Origin: Sphagnum magellanicum
Taxonomy: Eukaryota > Streptophyta > Sphagnopsida > Sphagnales > Sphagnaceae
DNA: 64,000 bases
Assembly: GCA_021904315.1 (NCBI GenBank)
Contig: CM038917.1
Span: forward strand, 17,778,041 to 17,842,040
Direction: 5' to 3'
In this document: one piece after another, positions 12,901 through 24,560 of the stretch
Numbering within the stretch: position 1 is the stretch's first letter
Layout of the letters: every line of letters starts with the position of its first letter
Made by a program: the position numbers and the translations under genes
Notes under the pieces: model-generated
Databases searched by the model: none
Told to the model about the DNA's origin: nothing
Seen by the model: only the letters and a program-made list of their open reading frames with translations

Positions 12901-14795
12901 TGCTCACACCCTCATATACATGTTATAACCAAAGTCACACCCAAATCCCCACCAACCTCCCAAACCCACATCCTACATGCAGTCCTGTTGTCTGAAGGAT
13001 TTATAATTGCTGAGGAATATGTATTCAAACTCAAATCCTTTTTAAGACAACATTGCATATTTTGTTACAAACCTGCCTCTCAATGACATTTGTTGGGTTG
13101 ATGCAGAAATCTCGACCAGCAAGTAGCTGCATCCTCATATAGCTCCCACAGTGCAGACTTTCATGAGTTCTAGAAATAAAATCATCTGATGTGTTAAGTA
13201 CGGTACCACTAACAGTCAATACTAGAGGTAATTCTATGCATCTTCATTCACATGTGCTGGAACGTTTGTGATTCATGGAATAACATGAGGGGGTCGTGAC
13301 ACTTGAGATCACCTGGCGAAAATAGAACCCAGAAATGGCCTCATGTGTTAGTGTGAGCCGTTTCTTGATTGTTGCATCCTCTGGTGACTGCAGCCAAAAT
13401 AAAACAAGTTACAGCCATTGACAATGCCTCCATTGCAGCCAAATGGGACCCCAGAAATCCTTCAAGAGAGAAGTATACCACTCACCACTTCCAAGGCCTT
13501 GGCATATGCCTTCTCAGCACTAGGATAATCATGTAATGCAAACTGAGCTTCTCCTAGCCTGAAGTGGCCCTGTTCAGTCATAGATGTGTGGGCGTCAACT
13601 TCCATTGTCAAGCTTTTAATTTTCACCCAACACACAAAGCAGGCAAACTTTCCTGCTCCTGTCAATGGTACTTGGAGGATCTAGAAACACATCTTCCAAT
13701 ACCAACTATGTATTGCCACTTGTCTCCAAAGAAGACCCTATAAAATACAACTTTCTCAAATTGTAACTGTCTAACACCTTCTTATTCATAAGTTCATACA
13801 TGACAAACTACTGGACTACTTCAAGAACCAAAAGACAATCATACAAGTTGCTGTTGAGGTTTTCCACTCAAGGTTTTCCTCAAAGTCCAAGAAAAGCTTC
13901 CAGATAAGGACCAACAGAATCAGGAAAAAAGAACAACACACATGGGATGAACTAGAATGGAGAAACAAAACAAGCAGTACAAACAAAAGTGACAGTCTCT
14001 CATTTGTTCAGGGACATGTATGATAGTGACTTATCTATCAGAACTACCCCACTGACTTCATCCGCTCCTACAATGGGTATAGGTCAGTGTCACCACTAAC
14101 CAGTGTACTGAGTTTCTGTTGCAAGTCTGGAAGCAACAGGAAGACTCAATGATGATACTGGCTAGCAACTAATGCATAAACATGGCAGGGGAAAAACGTA
14201 GTGAAAAGTAGAGGGGAAAAGACAGAAAAGCACACACAACAAGAGGAATTAAAATACAATAACAGACAACAGGGAAAAAATGAACTAAGACCAAAATATT
14301 AGTCAAAATCAGAGGTTCACCTTGCTCCAGTTGCTTTTGAAGGAGATGGCCTGTGTCGCATGAAATAGGGCCTGCACAGAGGCCAATAGAAGCCCACCAG
14401 TGTCCATCCTGGTAAGAAAGACAACACCACTCCTTATAGTTTCCATTCAGACACTCTCGCTATCCCATCCTGAAGTCCCCAAATCTCTAGTTATAAGGAT
14501 GCTAAAACTCAGTTTTGAGAGTCCACACAAGCAGCACTGAGGTGAAAGATACAGAGAAAGCAACTCCTGGATGCCAAAATCAAGATATCCAGGGCTCTCA
14601 TGCAGACAGTGATGATCGTACCTCCTGTGGCTGACCAAGCTTAAGATGAGTGAAGGAGCAATTGCTGTGTAAGGTTGCAAGTTCATCTTCCAGGGATGGA
14701 TCAGCAGCTGCAATCGCACGCTGGTAGAAGTCAAGTGCTGATACAAAGTTGCCTTGGTGCAAAGCATCATTGCCTGCAGTCTTAAGGGTGTCCAT
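9998..14795 (-). CDS. TPR domain-metallo-beta-lactamase hydrolase fusion, 13 exons
   Basis: Minus-strand exons: 14622-14795, 14321-14371, 13486-13569, 13303-13387, 13073-13185, 12480-12578, 12238-12276, 11698-11820, 11476-11553, 10971-11062, 10734-10778, 10541-10630, 9998-10112. Phases agree throughout and give about 395 residues from ATG to TGA. Residues 1-105 form three TPR motifs with the five carboxylate-clamp residues of Hsp70/Hsp90 co-chaperones (K5, N9, N45, K75, R79). The C-terminal part is a metallo-beta-lactamase fold of the glyoxalase II/ETHE1-like type with all metal motifs: THYHFDHTGG, HTPGHTPGS, SGDTLFIG, CGRLDLPD and VYPGHDYGG. No targeting peptide is evident, so it is probably cytosolic. 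Substrate is unknown; thioester or glutathione conjugates are the family norm. The junction 13303/13185 was chosen by phase because the more obvious donor at 13312 does not keep frame. A 5' UTR intron may end at about 14813. Confidence 0.85.
14036..14177. repeat. Copy of a dispersed repeat inside a TPR-MBL intron
   Basis: The segment lies between the second and third TPR exons. It resembles 52079-52216 over most of its length and more weakly 51795-51870. Shared blocks include ctgacttcat / ctaacttcat, cagtgt...ctgagtttctgttgcaag / ctgagcttctgtcacaag and gatgatactggctagc / catgatgctggctagc. It is an interspersed element of unknown class, possibly SINE-like. Confidence 0.6.
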
Positions 14796-16322
14796 AGCTG
14801 GCAAGTCAGACGCCCACCTGAATAATTGTTTGCACCAAAAGTCTAAGAAATAACCAAATACCCAAATCCCATAGGCTTCCTGAACCCACCCTCTTTCCCA
14901 TCTCTTTGGCTTCACCAGACCTTTACCCAGATTTCAAAGAGCTTGTGATACAGTAGGTGGTCCAGTATAAATCCACTCAAGCAATCTCAGGTGGATCTCC
15001 ACTACCGAAACGAACACAGTAATGACACAGCGGACCAGGTCATTACCACTGAATTGGACAAGAGACTAATAAGATTCCATCACAAGAAGTCTTGCAGAAA
15101 TTCTACAGAAAGGCATTACTTTGTACAAAGGTGTCCCATATGATGCTTGAGTCAGGTATGAACTGTCATCCATGCCCCTTCCTGGCTGCTGAAGGCACCC
15201 AGGATGCAAACACACGTTGAACCACATTCCAGGAAGAAGGAAAAATATTTTGGTTCAGTGACATAAGGTCTCCAGAAAGATCTGATTCTGGAATAAATGT
15301 CAAAGATGAGAATTACAAGTCAATTTTCTGTCATGCTGAGTTCTGTACTTTGATTAATATAGCAAATGCATGAGGAACTATAAAAAGAGACAGAAGGGGA
15401 AGGCCATAATGCAAATCAGGCAAAATCGATGGAAGAAACATACAGTGATTGGAAACTGGGGGAAGATGATGGATTATAAAAATGCACCACAGAAACAACA
15501 CACAAAAGGACTGGCTAATAAGAGGAATATATGGATTCACAAGAAATCTGAAACACGGCAATGAATTCGGATGACAAGAAGAGACATGAAGCTTGGAGAA
15601 ACACTGATGTCAAAGATATGTGATATCAGAGTACAAGAATGACATATAAGCTGGACACAATCTCTTGCAACACTATTTTCACACAATTTACGTAATCTCT
15701 TCACTTAATTTCTATAAAGGCAAGATCTAGCATGCACCTCAACTGCTTGCAAGATGTCCATGCACCCCCCTAATATGTTAATGCTTACAGAATGCCTGAT
15801 GTGAAGTGAAGATCCAAAGCAAAGTGTGTTTTCTATTACATTATTACGAGTGAGAAAAGGTTCAATCATGCAGATTACCTGGACTACACAAAATTGACCC
15901 AACTGCTGCCCACTTGCGTGAACTTGCCTGAAGCAAAAGAAGGAACTGCAAGTGTTTTGCACCAGTGCTCATGCATCACACTTCAAACCAATTCTGAACC
16001 AACAAAAACACTGGAGACATGTATCAATGAATTGCAAAAGTTTATGAAGCCACGAAGAGACAGCTTGAATTCCGCACATTGAAAAATGCGCCCAAAAAAA
16101 GTTGCGGAATCGGTAAATGCTGAACGCAAAGAAATGCTGACCAGCAGAAGAGAAAGGCCGATGATACAACGACCTCCAAAATGCAGAAACTCGCACCTTT
16201 CCCCCAAAAAACCTGTACAAAACCACCCGCCAGTGAGTAGGGTTTGAAGCTCTACGAAGAAGACGACGGAAGCGCCTGCCCGCCTGCCCGTCCTTCGGCG
16301 TTCCGTTTCCCTTGATCGCTCG

Positions 16323-16525
16323 AATTGGTAACCGGTAACCGGACGCTCTTTTTCCCCTCGATGGCAACCGAACAGAGTTGGTAACCGGACTCCGTTCTCT
16401 CGCACGATCCCTCGGATTTGTATCCGGGAGGAATTGGTAACCGAACACGAGTGGTAACTGGGCGCTGTCAATCCCTCTGGCTGATATCCGGATGGGATTG
16501 GTAACCGGACGGTCTTCTCTCCTCT
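16323..16525. repeat. GGTAACCG-containing imperfect tandem repeat in the promoter island
   Basis: Four irregular units begin with (a/g)ttggtaaccg near 16324, 16378, 16433 and 16498. A second match, ccggtaaccgg, lies in the first unit and a variant, gtggtaactgg, in the third. Unit spacing is about 55-65 bp. The motif is a candidate regulatory repeat or simply a minisatellite. Confidence 0.65.
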
Positions 16526-17141
16526 CTCGCTGTCTCTCTCGCTCGCTCGCCGCGTGTGTGCACATTCCAATGCTTCCTTAGAGACTGACTTCTCTGATGT
16601 TTTTCTGTTTTAGGAAAGAAGAAGAGCAGCGTTGTTCTTTCTTCGTTTGCTTTGTGGTTAGTTGGTTTCTTCTTCGACATTCAATTTTGTTATTGTGTGT
16701 TTACGAGTTCGTTACGGATCCTGCTCCTGGTTTAGTTAGTCAGTAAAAAAAAAATTTGCTGGTAGGCGCATGCATGGACGGTGCGCTTGCTATAATGTAA
16801 GTAATAATATGCATAAATCATGGAGAATTGAAAGGGTGTGCACACCGGTTACAGTTTTCCTGTACATAAAGAGTGTGTGTGTTGTCCACAGAACCATTTA
16901 CATTTACACAGAAAAAGTTAGCCGCCTCTGCCATCTGCTCTATAGACTGCAGCAGGAGCAGCCGCAGCAGCCATACATACTTCTTCAGCTGAGCAAATGA
17001 GCACTATGAAACTCCAACATGACACACACTCATTGCAAAACAAAACAGAGAAATTGCGCCAACAGTAGAGTAACCTAATTAGCTGTACACTACTTCTAAT
17101 ACTACATTGTTTTTGCTCGATTTTTTTCCTTTTCTTTTCTT

Positions 17142-17235
17142 TTCTTCTTCTTCTTCTTCTTCTTCTTCTAACCAGTTTTTTCTTGCGACTGAACACACAA
17201 ATGATGATGATGATGATGATGAGGATGAGGATGAT
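17142..17235. repeat. Microsatellites (TTC)n and (GAT)n in the presumed 5' UTR
   Basis: A (TTC)n run at about 17143-17169 and an ATG/GAT triplet run at about 17202-17233 lie just upstream of the CFAP97-like ATG at 17297. The open frames they create (poly-S, poly-D, poly-E) are artefacts of the repeats. Confidence 0.9.
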
Positions 17236-17296
17236 TCGCACCGAGCAAGGAATAATGAATTAAAGTTTTGTCTTCTAAGTTCATCAGTCTGTATCA

Positions 17297-19184
17297 ATGG
17301 TGGCTTCAGATCTATTCGGTGAGTAGGCAACCTTTTTCTGTTGTTGTCACTCTTTTTTTTTCTCTCTGTAAATGTATGTAAAGATCGTCATCATCTTCTT
17401 CTTCTTCTTCTTCTTTCTTTCTTTTTTTTTGGTTGTGTTCATTTTCCTACCTCCCTCCCTCTGTGATGAAACACAGAAAAGTGGGGGGAGTGGAGTTGGT
17501 CACTTGGGTATCCAAATGAGGAACTGGAAAGAATGCATGATCTTTTGTAAATTCCACCAATTTGGAGCTCGAAGCCTTCTTCAATCCTTAGCTTCAGTTT
17601 TTTTGGAATCTGTGTTATACATTTGGACACTTTTGTGGTTTTTTCGTTCTCTATTCAATCTCTCTCTCTCTCTCCAGTTGTTAGCAAAGAACATTGTCCA
17701 TGATTCATGTGTCCCAAGCAAACCTGATCAAAATCTTTTTTTCTTTTGAAAGAAACAATCCCAGTAAAACCATCTTTCAGGTACAGGAACAAGCAACAAA
17801 TCAAGTAAAGCTGTTGACACTGAGAACCGGAATAGGAAATTTGCCAAGGAAAACTCCTGGGTGAAATTTGAGCACTCGAAAGAGCTGAAAAGCCATCAAG
17901 AGAGGGTGCGCAAAATGAAGCCTTGCATTCACACTACTCCCACAATTGTCAATCACCCAAGGCCCTTCCAATCCCACATCCGGAAGAGGGATTTGATGCA
18001 AGAAGGTGCGATTCTTCCCTCTAAGTCTTTCCAAAGCATCATTTTCACCCTGGTGAATTTGCAATTGTTATAGTAGGTTCAGTATCAAGCTAGAAAGAGC
18101 GGGGTCTTTGTGTCTGACTGATCCTGTTGAAAATGTTCAAGGTTACTTGAAGGAGTTAGAAACAATTGTCTGAGTCCTCAAGCTATATATTATAATATGA
18201 TATGATCATTCTTTGTGGTGTCATCACACACTTCACAAATGGGAGATCATCATCCTTCAAAAGAGTCAGGCAGCTCATAACAAAATCCCCCGGTTTGTTC
18301 CTGATATGCAATAGACAAGTTGAGGCTGATTGAGAAACAGAACTATCAACTGCTAAAGAGACTGCGGTACATTCACAAGACTTACTCTCTATACATGCCC
18401 AAAAAACGATACTATCTCATCCGTGGCGAGGCTTTCAAGTAAGCTTATGTCACAAACTTTTTGTCCTATTTCAGTAATCAAGACAACTCTATGGCAAATG
18501 GGTCAATCATACAATTGTTTCTACGTTTTAATGTGAACTACAAAAACACATTTGAAATTTGTGGACTTGTCAAGTGATCTGATTTCCTTTTGTTTAATTG
18601 AAAACAATGCTTCACTTGTAGATTGTGTTTCAAGGGAATTTAGTGATCTTCACTAGTAGACTATGTGAATGGAATTTATACAGAGTAACCTTCTCTTACT
18701 TCTCTTCCATGTGATCTAATGATGATGATGATGTTCTTATATCATCTTGAAAGTGAAAGGATTGGAGATGACTACATAAAGTTCAGCAAAAACCTTGCAT
18801 GAATCTTAGTGGGTCATGGCAATTATTTAGTTTATTACTTCATCTCAAAGTCCAGGAGACACACTCCAATGGGACTTAAAAAGCAGAGGAGAAAAGGTAC
18901 CCAGTTCAATGACTTTCACTTGTATTTCTTTCCTTCATATTATGCAAATATTGGAAATTTTTCCCAACAGGCTGAACAAACCAGTGTCTCTCAGAACCAA
19001 AAAGTTGTTTGAGAAACCAAAGCAAGAAGAACATCCAGAGATAGCAGTGGAGTGTCCCCCTCCTCAAGGTGATGCCAGATCAAAACTCACAAGTCAACAC
19101 AAGAAGGCAAATCATGAGATGATACACAAAGTAGCATCACTTAGCATAAACAGTGATTCGTCTCAAGAGAGCCAAATTTTATGA
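17297..19184 (+). CDS. CFAP97/Hemingway-like cilia and flagella-associated protein, 5 exons
   Basis: Exons 17297-17318, 17781-18005, 18315-18438, 18856-18896 and 18985-19184 join in frame (phases 1, 1, 2, 1) with GT-AG introns to give about 203 residues. The core, about residues 45-105, has the CFAP97 (KIAA1430/Hemingway) pattern: HQERVRKMKPCIHTTPTI, then a basic stretch ending near RKRDLMQED, then KLRLIEKQNYQLLKRLRYI. The tail is basic (HTPMGLKKQRRK, LRTKKLF) followed by a low-complexity acidic and serine-rich end. In animals the family acts in motile cilia and sperm tails. In plants it would be expected in flagellated sperm. The short size matches the small CFAP97D-type members. The 22-base first exon is supported by frame and a clean GTGAGT donor. 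Family assignment comes from pattern recognition, not a search. Confidence 0.65.
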
Positions 19185-22100
19185 AATTAAAACCCATGTC
19201 TGAAAATGCTAGAAAATCCCACTCAATGATAAAGAATTGAGCAAGACAATTTGGTTCTTAGCCCAAGTTGATGAATTCACCTCGTATACATGTCATGCAT
19301 CTAATGTATTATATGTTCTTTACCCCATGTAAAGCACTGCCTGGATTTTTCCTTTGTATTTTCAGCTCCTTCACCTGCCTGAAGAAACCTGTTTTCAGCA
19401 AGCGGGATCTTCTGCGGTGGAAGGTACCAGCCAGGCTGTACTGAGATCTTCTGACCAGTGGAAGGTACCAGCCAGCCTGTCACGATTTCTAAAAATTGAA
19501 AAAATCCCTTCTCTACTTTACGGAGGAAAAGGATCTGAGTACATGCCCTTCTCCTATACTAAAGCATATGGATCTTATGCTTTTGTTGAACAGAATTTCA
19601 GATTTTCTTTCAAGAAATCCAAATTTAAATGGCCCCACCCAACAACATCATCATGGGAGCTAGTTTCATGAACATATTTACTACACCCCTCTCCAACACA
19701 CACCACTAACCGATGTGAGAATTTGAAATTTTCATTGACTTTTTTAAATGATTGTTCAAGCCTTTGTATGCCAAAGAGAAGGATTCCAATGGGTCATAGC
19801 ACACCATCAATTACAAAAATGACATTTAAAGCAAAACTTCTTTGATTTTCAAAGCTCATTAATTGGGTATTTCAAATGTTTCTCTCCTTTGTCATTAACC
19901 ACAAGTGAATTCCAACCACAAAGAGAATCATTTAGTCATATGAACCTAAAGGATCCAATTTATTTCTTACTTGCAAAATTTTCACCTCATAGTTATAAAT
20001 ACCCCTTGATATTTTATTTAATAGGACGATGGTGAAAAATATCATGTTGTGAACTAAATATTGTCAAAATGCCAAGGTCACGAAAGACACCTTTAAAAGG
20101 ATTTCCTACTATGATTTTGGATAATGATATTGATTTGCCTAGATATAAGGATTTAAATGTTTTTTATTTTTTTAAGTGAGCCCTTTATAATGTAACTTAC
20201 AATTGTCCCATAAGCAGGGAAATCATGCATTGTCCATAATAAATGGCAATCATGCTAAAGGTTGCTTTCACCCTAAATTGCCCAGCATCTCACACGTTAA
20301 TTGTAACCTCCCATAACATCTTGAGATCCTCTACTAAAGGTTTCAAAAATGTCAAAGTGTTCACTTGTCACCAATCATGGGCCTCATGGTATGATCGATC
20401 AATGAGAACATCATGAAATGTTTCTTGGTGGACAACCATGGTGGAACATTGTAGTTTAGTAAAATCACTCTAGCCAACTTGAACAGTTAAATATTTTATC
20501 CCCAAATGGGTCTAGCCCATCAATGGTCATTTTCAGGTGTATGTTTCAAAGTTCCATTGCAAATTATGGAAACCAAGCTTCAACACAATTCTATTGGTGT
20601 GAGTTTGCTACATGTTTTACCAAGCCATCTTATGATGATGCCACACCATCGGCTATGCTTGGGTTAGAATGTTATAGATTTGTTATAATTGAGGTCCAGG
20701 TGGGAAATGGAACAACATATTGTTCTTAGCCACCTTTGATTTCCTCACCACTTGAACCTAGGTTTTTGATAATGTAGATGACTTTCAACTCTTGCATGAA
20801 TCCCTTTAAAAACAATGTACATCTCTTTTGTGAACATCAATCACATTGTAAATTAAACCTAATTTTTTTAACATCATGGAAGTCTCATACTCAAAATTAG
20901 GTAAGGTGTTAGGAATAAGTTTTTTTTTTTTAACAGACCAAACAATTTGGCTTATATTAATGCATCGAATGTGCCATGTGTCTAACAACAATTCGATATC
21001 AATAGGACACACACAAGTTTGATGATTGGGAATTTTCATATAGTGAAGTTCTCACCACTTCTTCAGACTCCTCCCAGCCAAGGCTCATGGTAACCCCATC
21101 TTCAAGTGGGACATTGTTGTTATGTTTTCATTCCCACCTACATCTCCCATGTTTCCACCATGGGGCTCCATATTGTCCTCTTGATTGTGTTGTTCATTGG
21201 CCTCATCCACATGTTACATTTCGTCCATTACATGTTCATGGCCACTAATGTTAACCTTAGATTATGTCCTTCCTTAGACATCATGTGGTTTCATAGGTGC
21301 ATTGAAATCATATTGAACCTCTAATATATCCCCCATGCATGAACTCCATCTTGAGCTACCCCCAACATCAAAATATTGTGAACATCTTTTGTAACTTGAT
21401 CTATCATCACAATTAATGCATTGTTCATTTGGCCTACCATATCCACATGTTCATCTATGTGGGGTCCTTCAACCAAATGGTCTATAGTGTTTGATTGTGG
21501 ATGATGGAAGCATGTTGCCCCCTCCTCATGTGATGAATCATATGGATCACCCTACATTATTTCATACATGCATGTAATTACAAGTTATGTATATGCCTTT
21601 TATAAATACCGTGTTAATTAGTGATCCATGTTGATCATAATGTCTTGATCATAAATATACCATTTTGATCCATACCATGCTAATCATAAACATACCATGT
21701 TAATCAATAAATGTATGTCATACCTTTGTCCAACCCCAATTGGGAGGATGTTGCCCAAAATATCATAAATATTTAAAGAGTTTTCTTCATTTAAGAATAC
21801 ATATGAACTTGAACATATCCCACAAGGAAATAAATACCTTTCTACTTGAATGGCATGTGCACAAGCCTCATCATGCTTCCAAAGCTTCAAGTCATGGGCC
21901 TTCACTCACCCAAGGTCTATTAATGACAATCATCTTAATGTTTTTTGAACCTCCATGAAACCCTTCACATCCTCAACCAAAACCCATTGGTTTTAGCCTT
22001 AACTAGATTGAATTTTTTGTTTGTTTTTTTATAATTGATCTCATGTTTAACATTGCATTCCCACTAAAGTCCTATTACACTCCCATTGAAATCCCACTAA

Positions 22101-22850
22101 ACTTTCATGATAATTATTTGTATTGAACGTCTAGATCCTTATTTTTAAAAGTTGGATCACAATTGCACCTCCATTGACACTACATCTACCCTACTTGAAA
22201 AAAAAGTAGATGACAAGAACATGTTCATGTCAAAGTACACATACTTAATTTCAACAATTAATTTTTGGCACAATCATCGTGGGAACTAAAAATAACCAAG
22301 TTTTGAATCTTGGAACCAAATGATGATATCATTACCAATAGAAATACAAATTATAAGTAAGACATATGTAAATCACAAAAAGTTATTTAACTTGACATGC
22401 CAAATCGAATTTACAAAAATTCAAATGCCCTACTTGGCCATATATTTTTCAAAACACAATCTACTTGTTAGTTATACTAAATGTTATAGGTAATAATAAC
22501 TATTATATTATTTTAGCTATTAGGCTAAGCTAGCTACAGATATTAAGGACAAATACTAGTTTAGATTAAGTCCACGTTATTTAGCCTAGGTTATATATAA
22601 TAATATTTTACCTTTAATATTTTACCCTAGGTTAGGTTTACTAACTTAAATATGTATACATTGACTTATGCCATTATTTTTATGACACATGTCCATTTTG
22701 AATACCATTAGTTGAATGTTAATCGCACACATAACCATATAACTCAAAAAATATATAGAGCCAATTTTGTAATTGCAAACATGACCAATCTAGTTATAGA
22801 CAACTAGTTGCATGTAGTTGCAAAATGACCAAGGTTACATATAACAAGAT
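19185..22850. other. 3' flank of CFAP97-like gene and AT-rich intergenic DNA
   Basis: This holds the presumed 3' UTR next to 19185 and then sequence without recognisable coding content. At 19405-19487 there is a duplication of about 40 bp (see separate entry). The open frames at 20523-20729 and 20806-21039 show no domain. Confidence 0.5.
19405..19487. repeat. Two-copy tandem duplication of about 40 bp
   Basis: The block gatcttctg...tggaaggtaccagccag occurs twice back to back, differing by a few bases. It lies downstream of the CFAP97-like gene. Confidence 0.85.
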
Positions 22851-22859
22851 TTCTTCTAG

Positions 22860-24560
22860 GAAATTCAAAATGAAGTTATTTCACTAAATTATTAAAGTTT
22901 TGACTAATACATCTTCAATTGTAAACCAATGTAATCACCTAGCTAAAGTACCCACATTTGGATTACAACTTCCATAAAAGTCATTCTGTTGGTTTCACAC
23001 AATTGAATTACCTACACTTGGATTACAAATTTATTCAATTATATCCTTGCAAAGTTATTTAGTTGAATTACATGTGTTTGGATTATAACTTTGAATGTAT
23101 CGCAACATGATATTATTGAGATCAAAAAACACCTACACTTGGATTATAACTTCAACTATAAGTCAATGAAGTCACTTCGTTGAATTAACCTAGCTCAGAC
23201 CAATACATCCCCAATTATAAACCAATGTAATCACTTGGACTAAAAATTCAATTAAAGTCACTTTGTTGATTTCATTTAACTAAATTGCCTACACTTGGAT
23301 TACAACTTAAATTAAAACCTTACAAAGTTCTTTAGTTGAATTACATGTACTTGGATTACAACTCAATCATGAATGTCAACAATGTGGTTGAGTTCACTAA
23401 TTACCTAGGCATTTCAATGTTGATTTCAATGAATGGCAATTGTTTTGTCATTCTTTGTTTGGTTGTACATTCCCACTAGGAATATTCCCTACACAGAAAT
23501 TACAAGATCAATTATGAGCCAATGAAATTGAGAGTGGTTACATTGCCATGCGTTAAATTAATTATAGATCCTATCAATGTAAACCACTAAAACCATTGAA
23601 TTGAATTACTTACACTTGGATTACACCTTCAAATTGTAAACCGATGAAATCAATCAACCAATGAACCTACACTTGGATTACAACTTTTTTATTATAAGTC
23701 AATGAAGTCACTATGTTAAATTACCAAGCCTTCCAAACTAACACATCATCAATTATAAATCAACGTAATCATTTAATTGAATTACCTACACTTGGATTAC
23801 AACTTCAATTGTAACCCTACAAATTAATTTTTTCAACTAAATTATGTGTATTTAGATTACAACAACAACCATATGTCAATGATGTCAATTTAAGTTCAAA
23901 AGTTACTTGCATTTGAATGTCAACTTTAATCTATGGCAATTTTTTTGTTGATCCCTTGTTTGATAGTACACTTTCGTTATAGGGTCCAACCACACTACAA
24001 GGAGCCACATGTCCCCCCTTAAACCATTGTTTTTTTGTTGTTTTTTAAAATATATATTCTTAAAAAAAATTTAATACACCTATAAAACAACTTTAAATTT
24101 TTTAAAAAATTTCTTGATACTATTATGTTAAGGTGTTTATTTCAAAATATCCAAAAATATGTCATAAATATTTTTTTCAAATTGTGTTTTTAATGTCAAA
24201 ATTATTTTTAAGCAATGGTTACAAGTCCTTCAAAATGTAGATTACACATTTTTTACTCATTAAATTAATTCCAATTTTTTATGATATGTACATAATGTAT
24301 TCATAATAACATTGTATGATAAAAAAAAATTTACAATCCAAAATTCAAAAAATTAAAAAATGGTTACAATTGTTAATAGTACATGTAATATGATTACATT
24401 TTACATTCCCACTAGACTTCCATTAAGAACATTACTTGCACATGGATTACAAAATTGATTATAAGCCATTGAAATCAATAGTGGTTAAATTGCCATGTGT
24501 TGGATTAATTACAAATTGTATAATTTATTTTGTTAAAACCATTGAATTGAAATATTTGCA
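22860..24560. repeat. Degenerate satellite-like repeat array, block 1
   Basis: The core ctacacttggattacaact, followed by text like ataagtcaatgaagtcac and ttgaattacc, recurs about ten times between 22955 and 23860 at irregular 50-130 bp spacing. Examples start near 22958, 23011, 23131, 23290, 23338, 23607, 23667 and 23785. A longer unit at 23466-23600 is repeated at 24405-24540. The copies are diverged, so this is an old array. Confidence 0.75.

Larger units (their letters stand above)
14796..17296. promoter_or_regulatory. Divergent intergenic region with CpG-rich promoter candidate (about 16.0-16.6 kb)
   Basis: This interval separates two head-to-head genes, TPR-MBL (minus) and the CFAP97-like gene (plus). 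From about 16060 to 16560 it is markedly GC-rich and dense in CpG, unlike the CpG-poor remainder of the window. Such islands usually mark unmethylated promoters. The minus-strand open frames across it have no domain similarity and are low complexity. A 5' UTR exon of the TPR-MBL gene may start here, since a good acceptor lies just before its ATG. Promoter function is inferred from position and composition only. Confidence 0.55.

Noticed and set aside
15969..16570. Two overlapping minus-strand open frames of nearly 200 codons
   Set aside because: They lie in different frames of the GC-rich promoter island, are arginine-rich and low complexity, contain the ggtaaccg repeat, and show no domain. 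High GC lowers stop frequency.
17079..17749. Open frames rich in Ser, Asp, Glu or Phe around the CFAP97-like start
   Set aside because: They are translations of trinucleotide microsatellites and T-rich intron sequence; the real start is the short exon at 17297.
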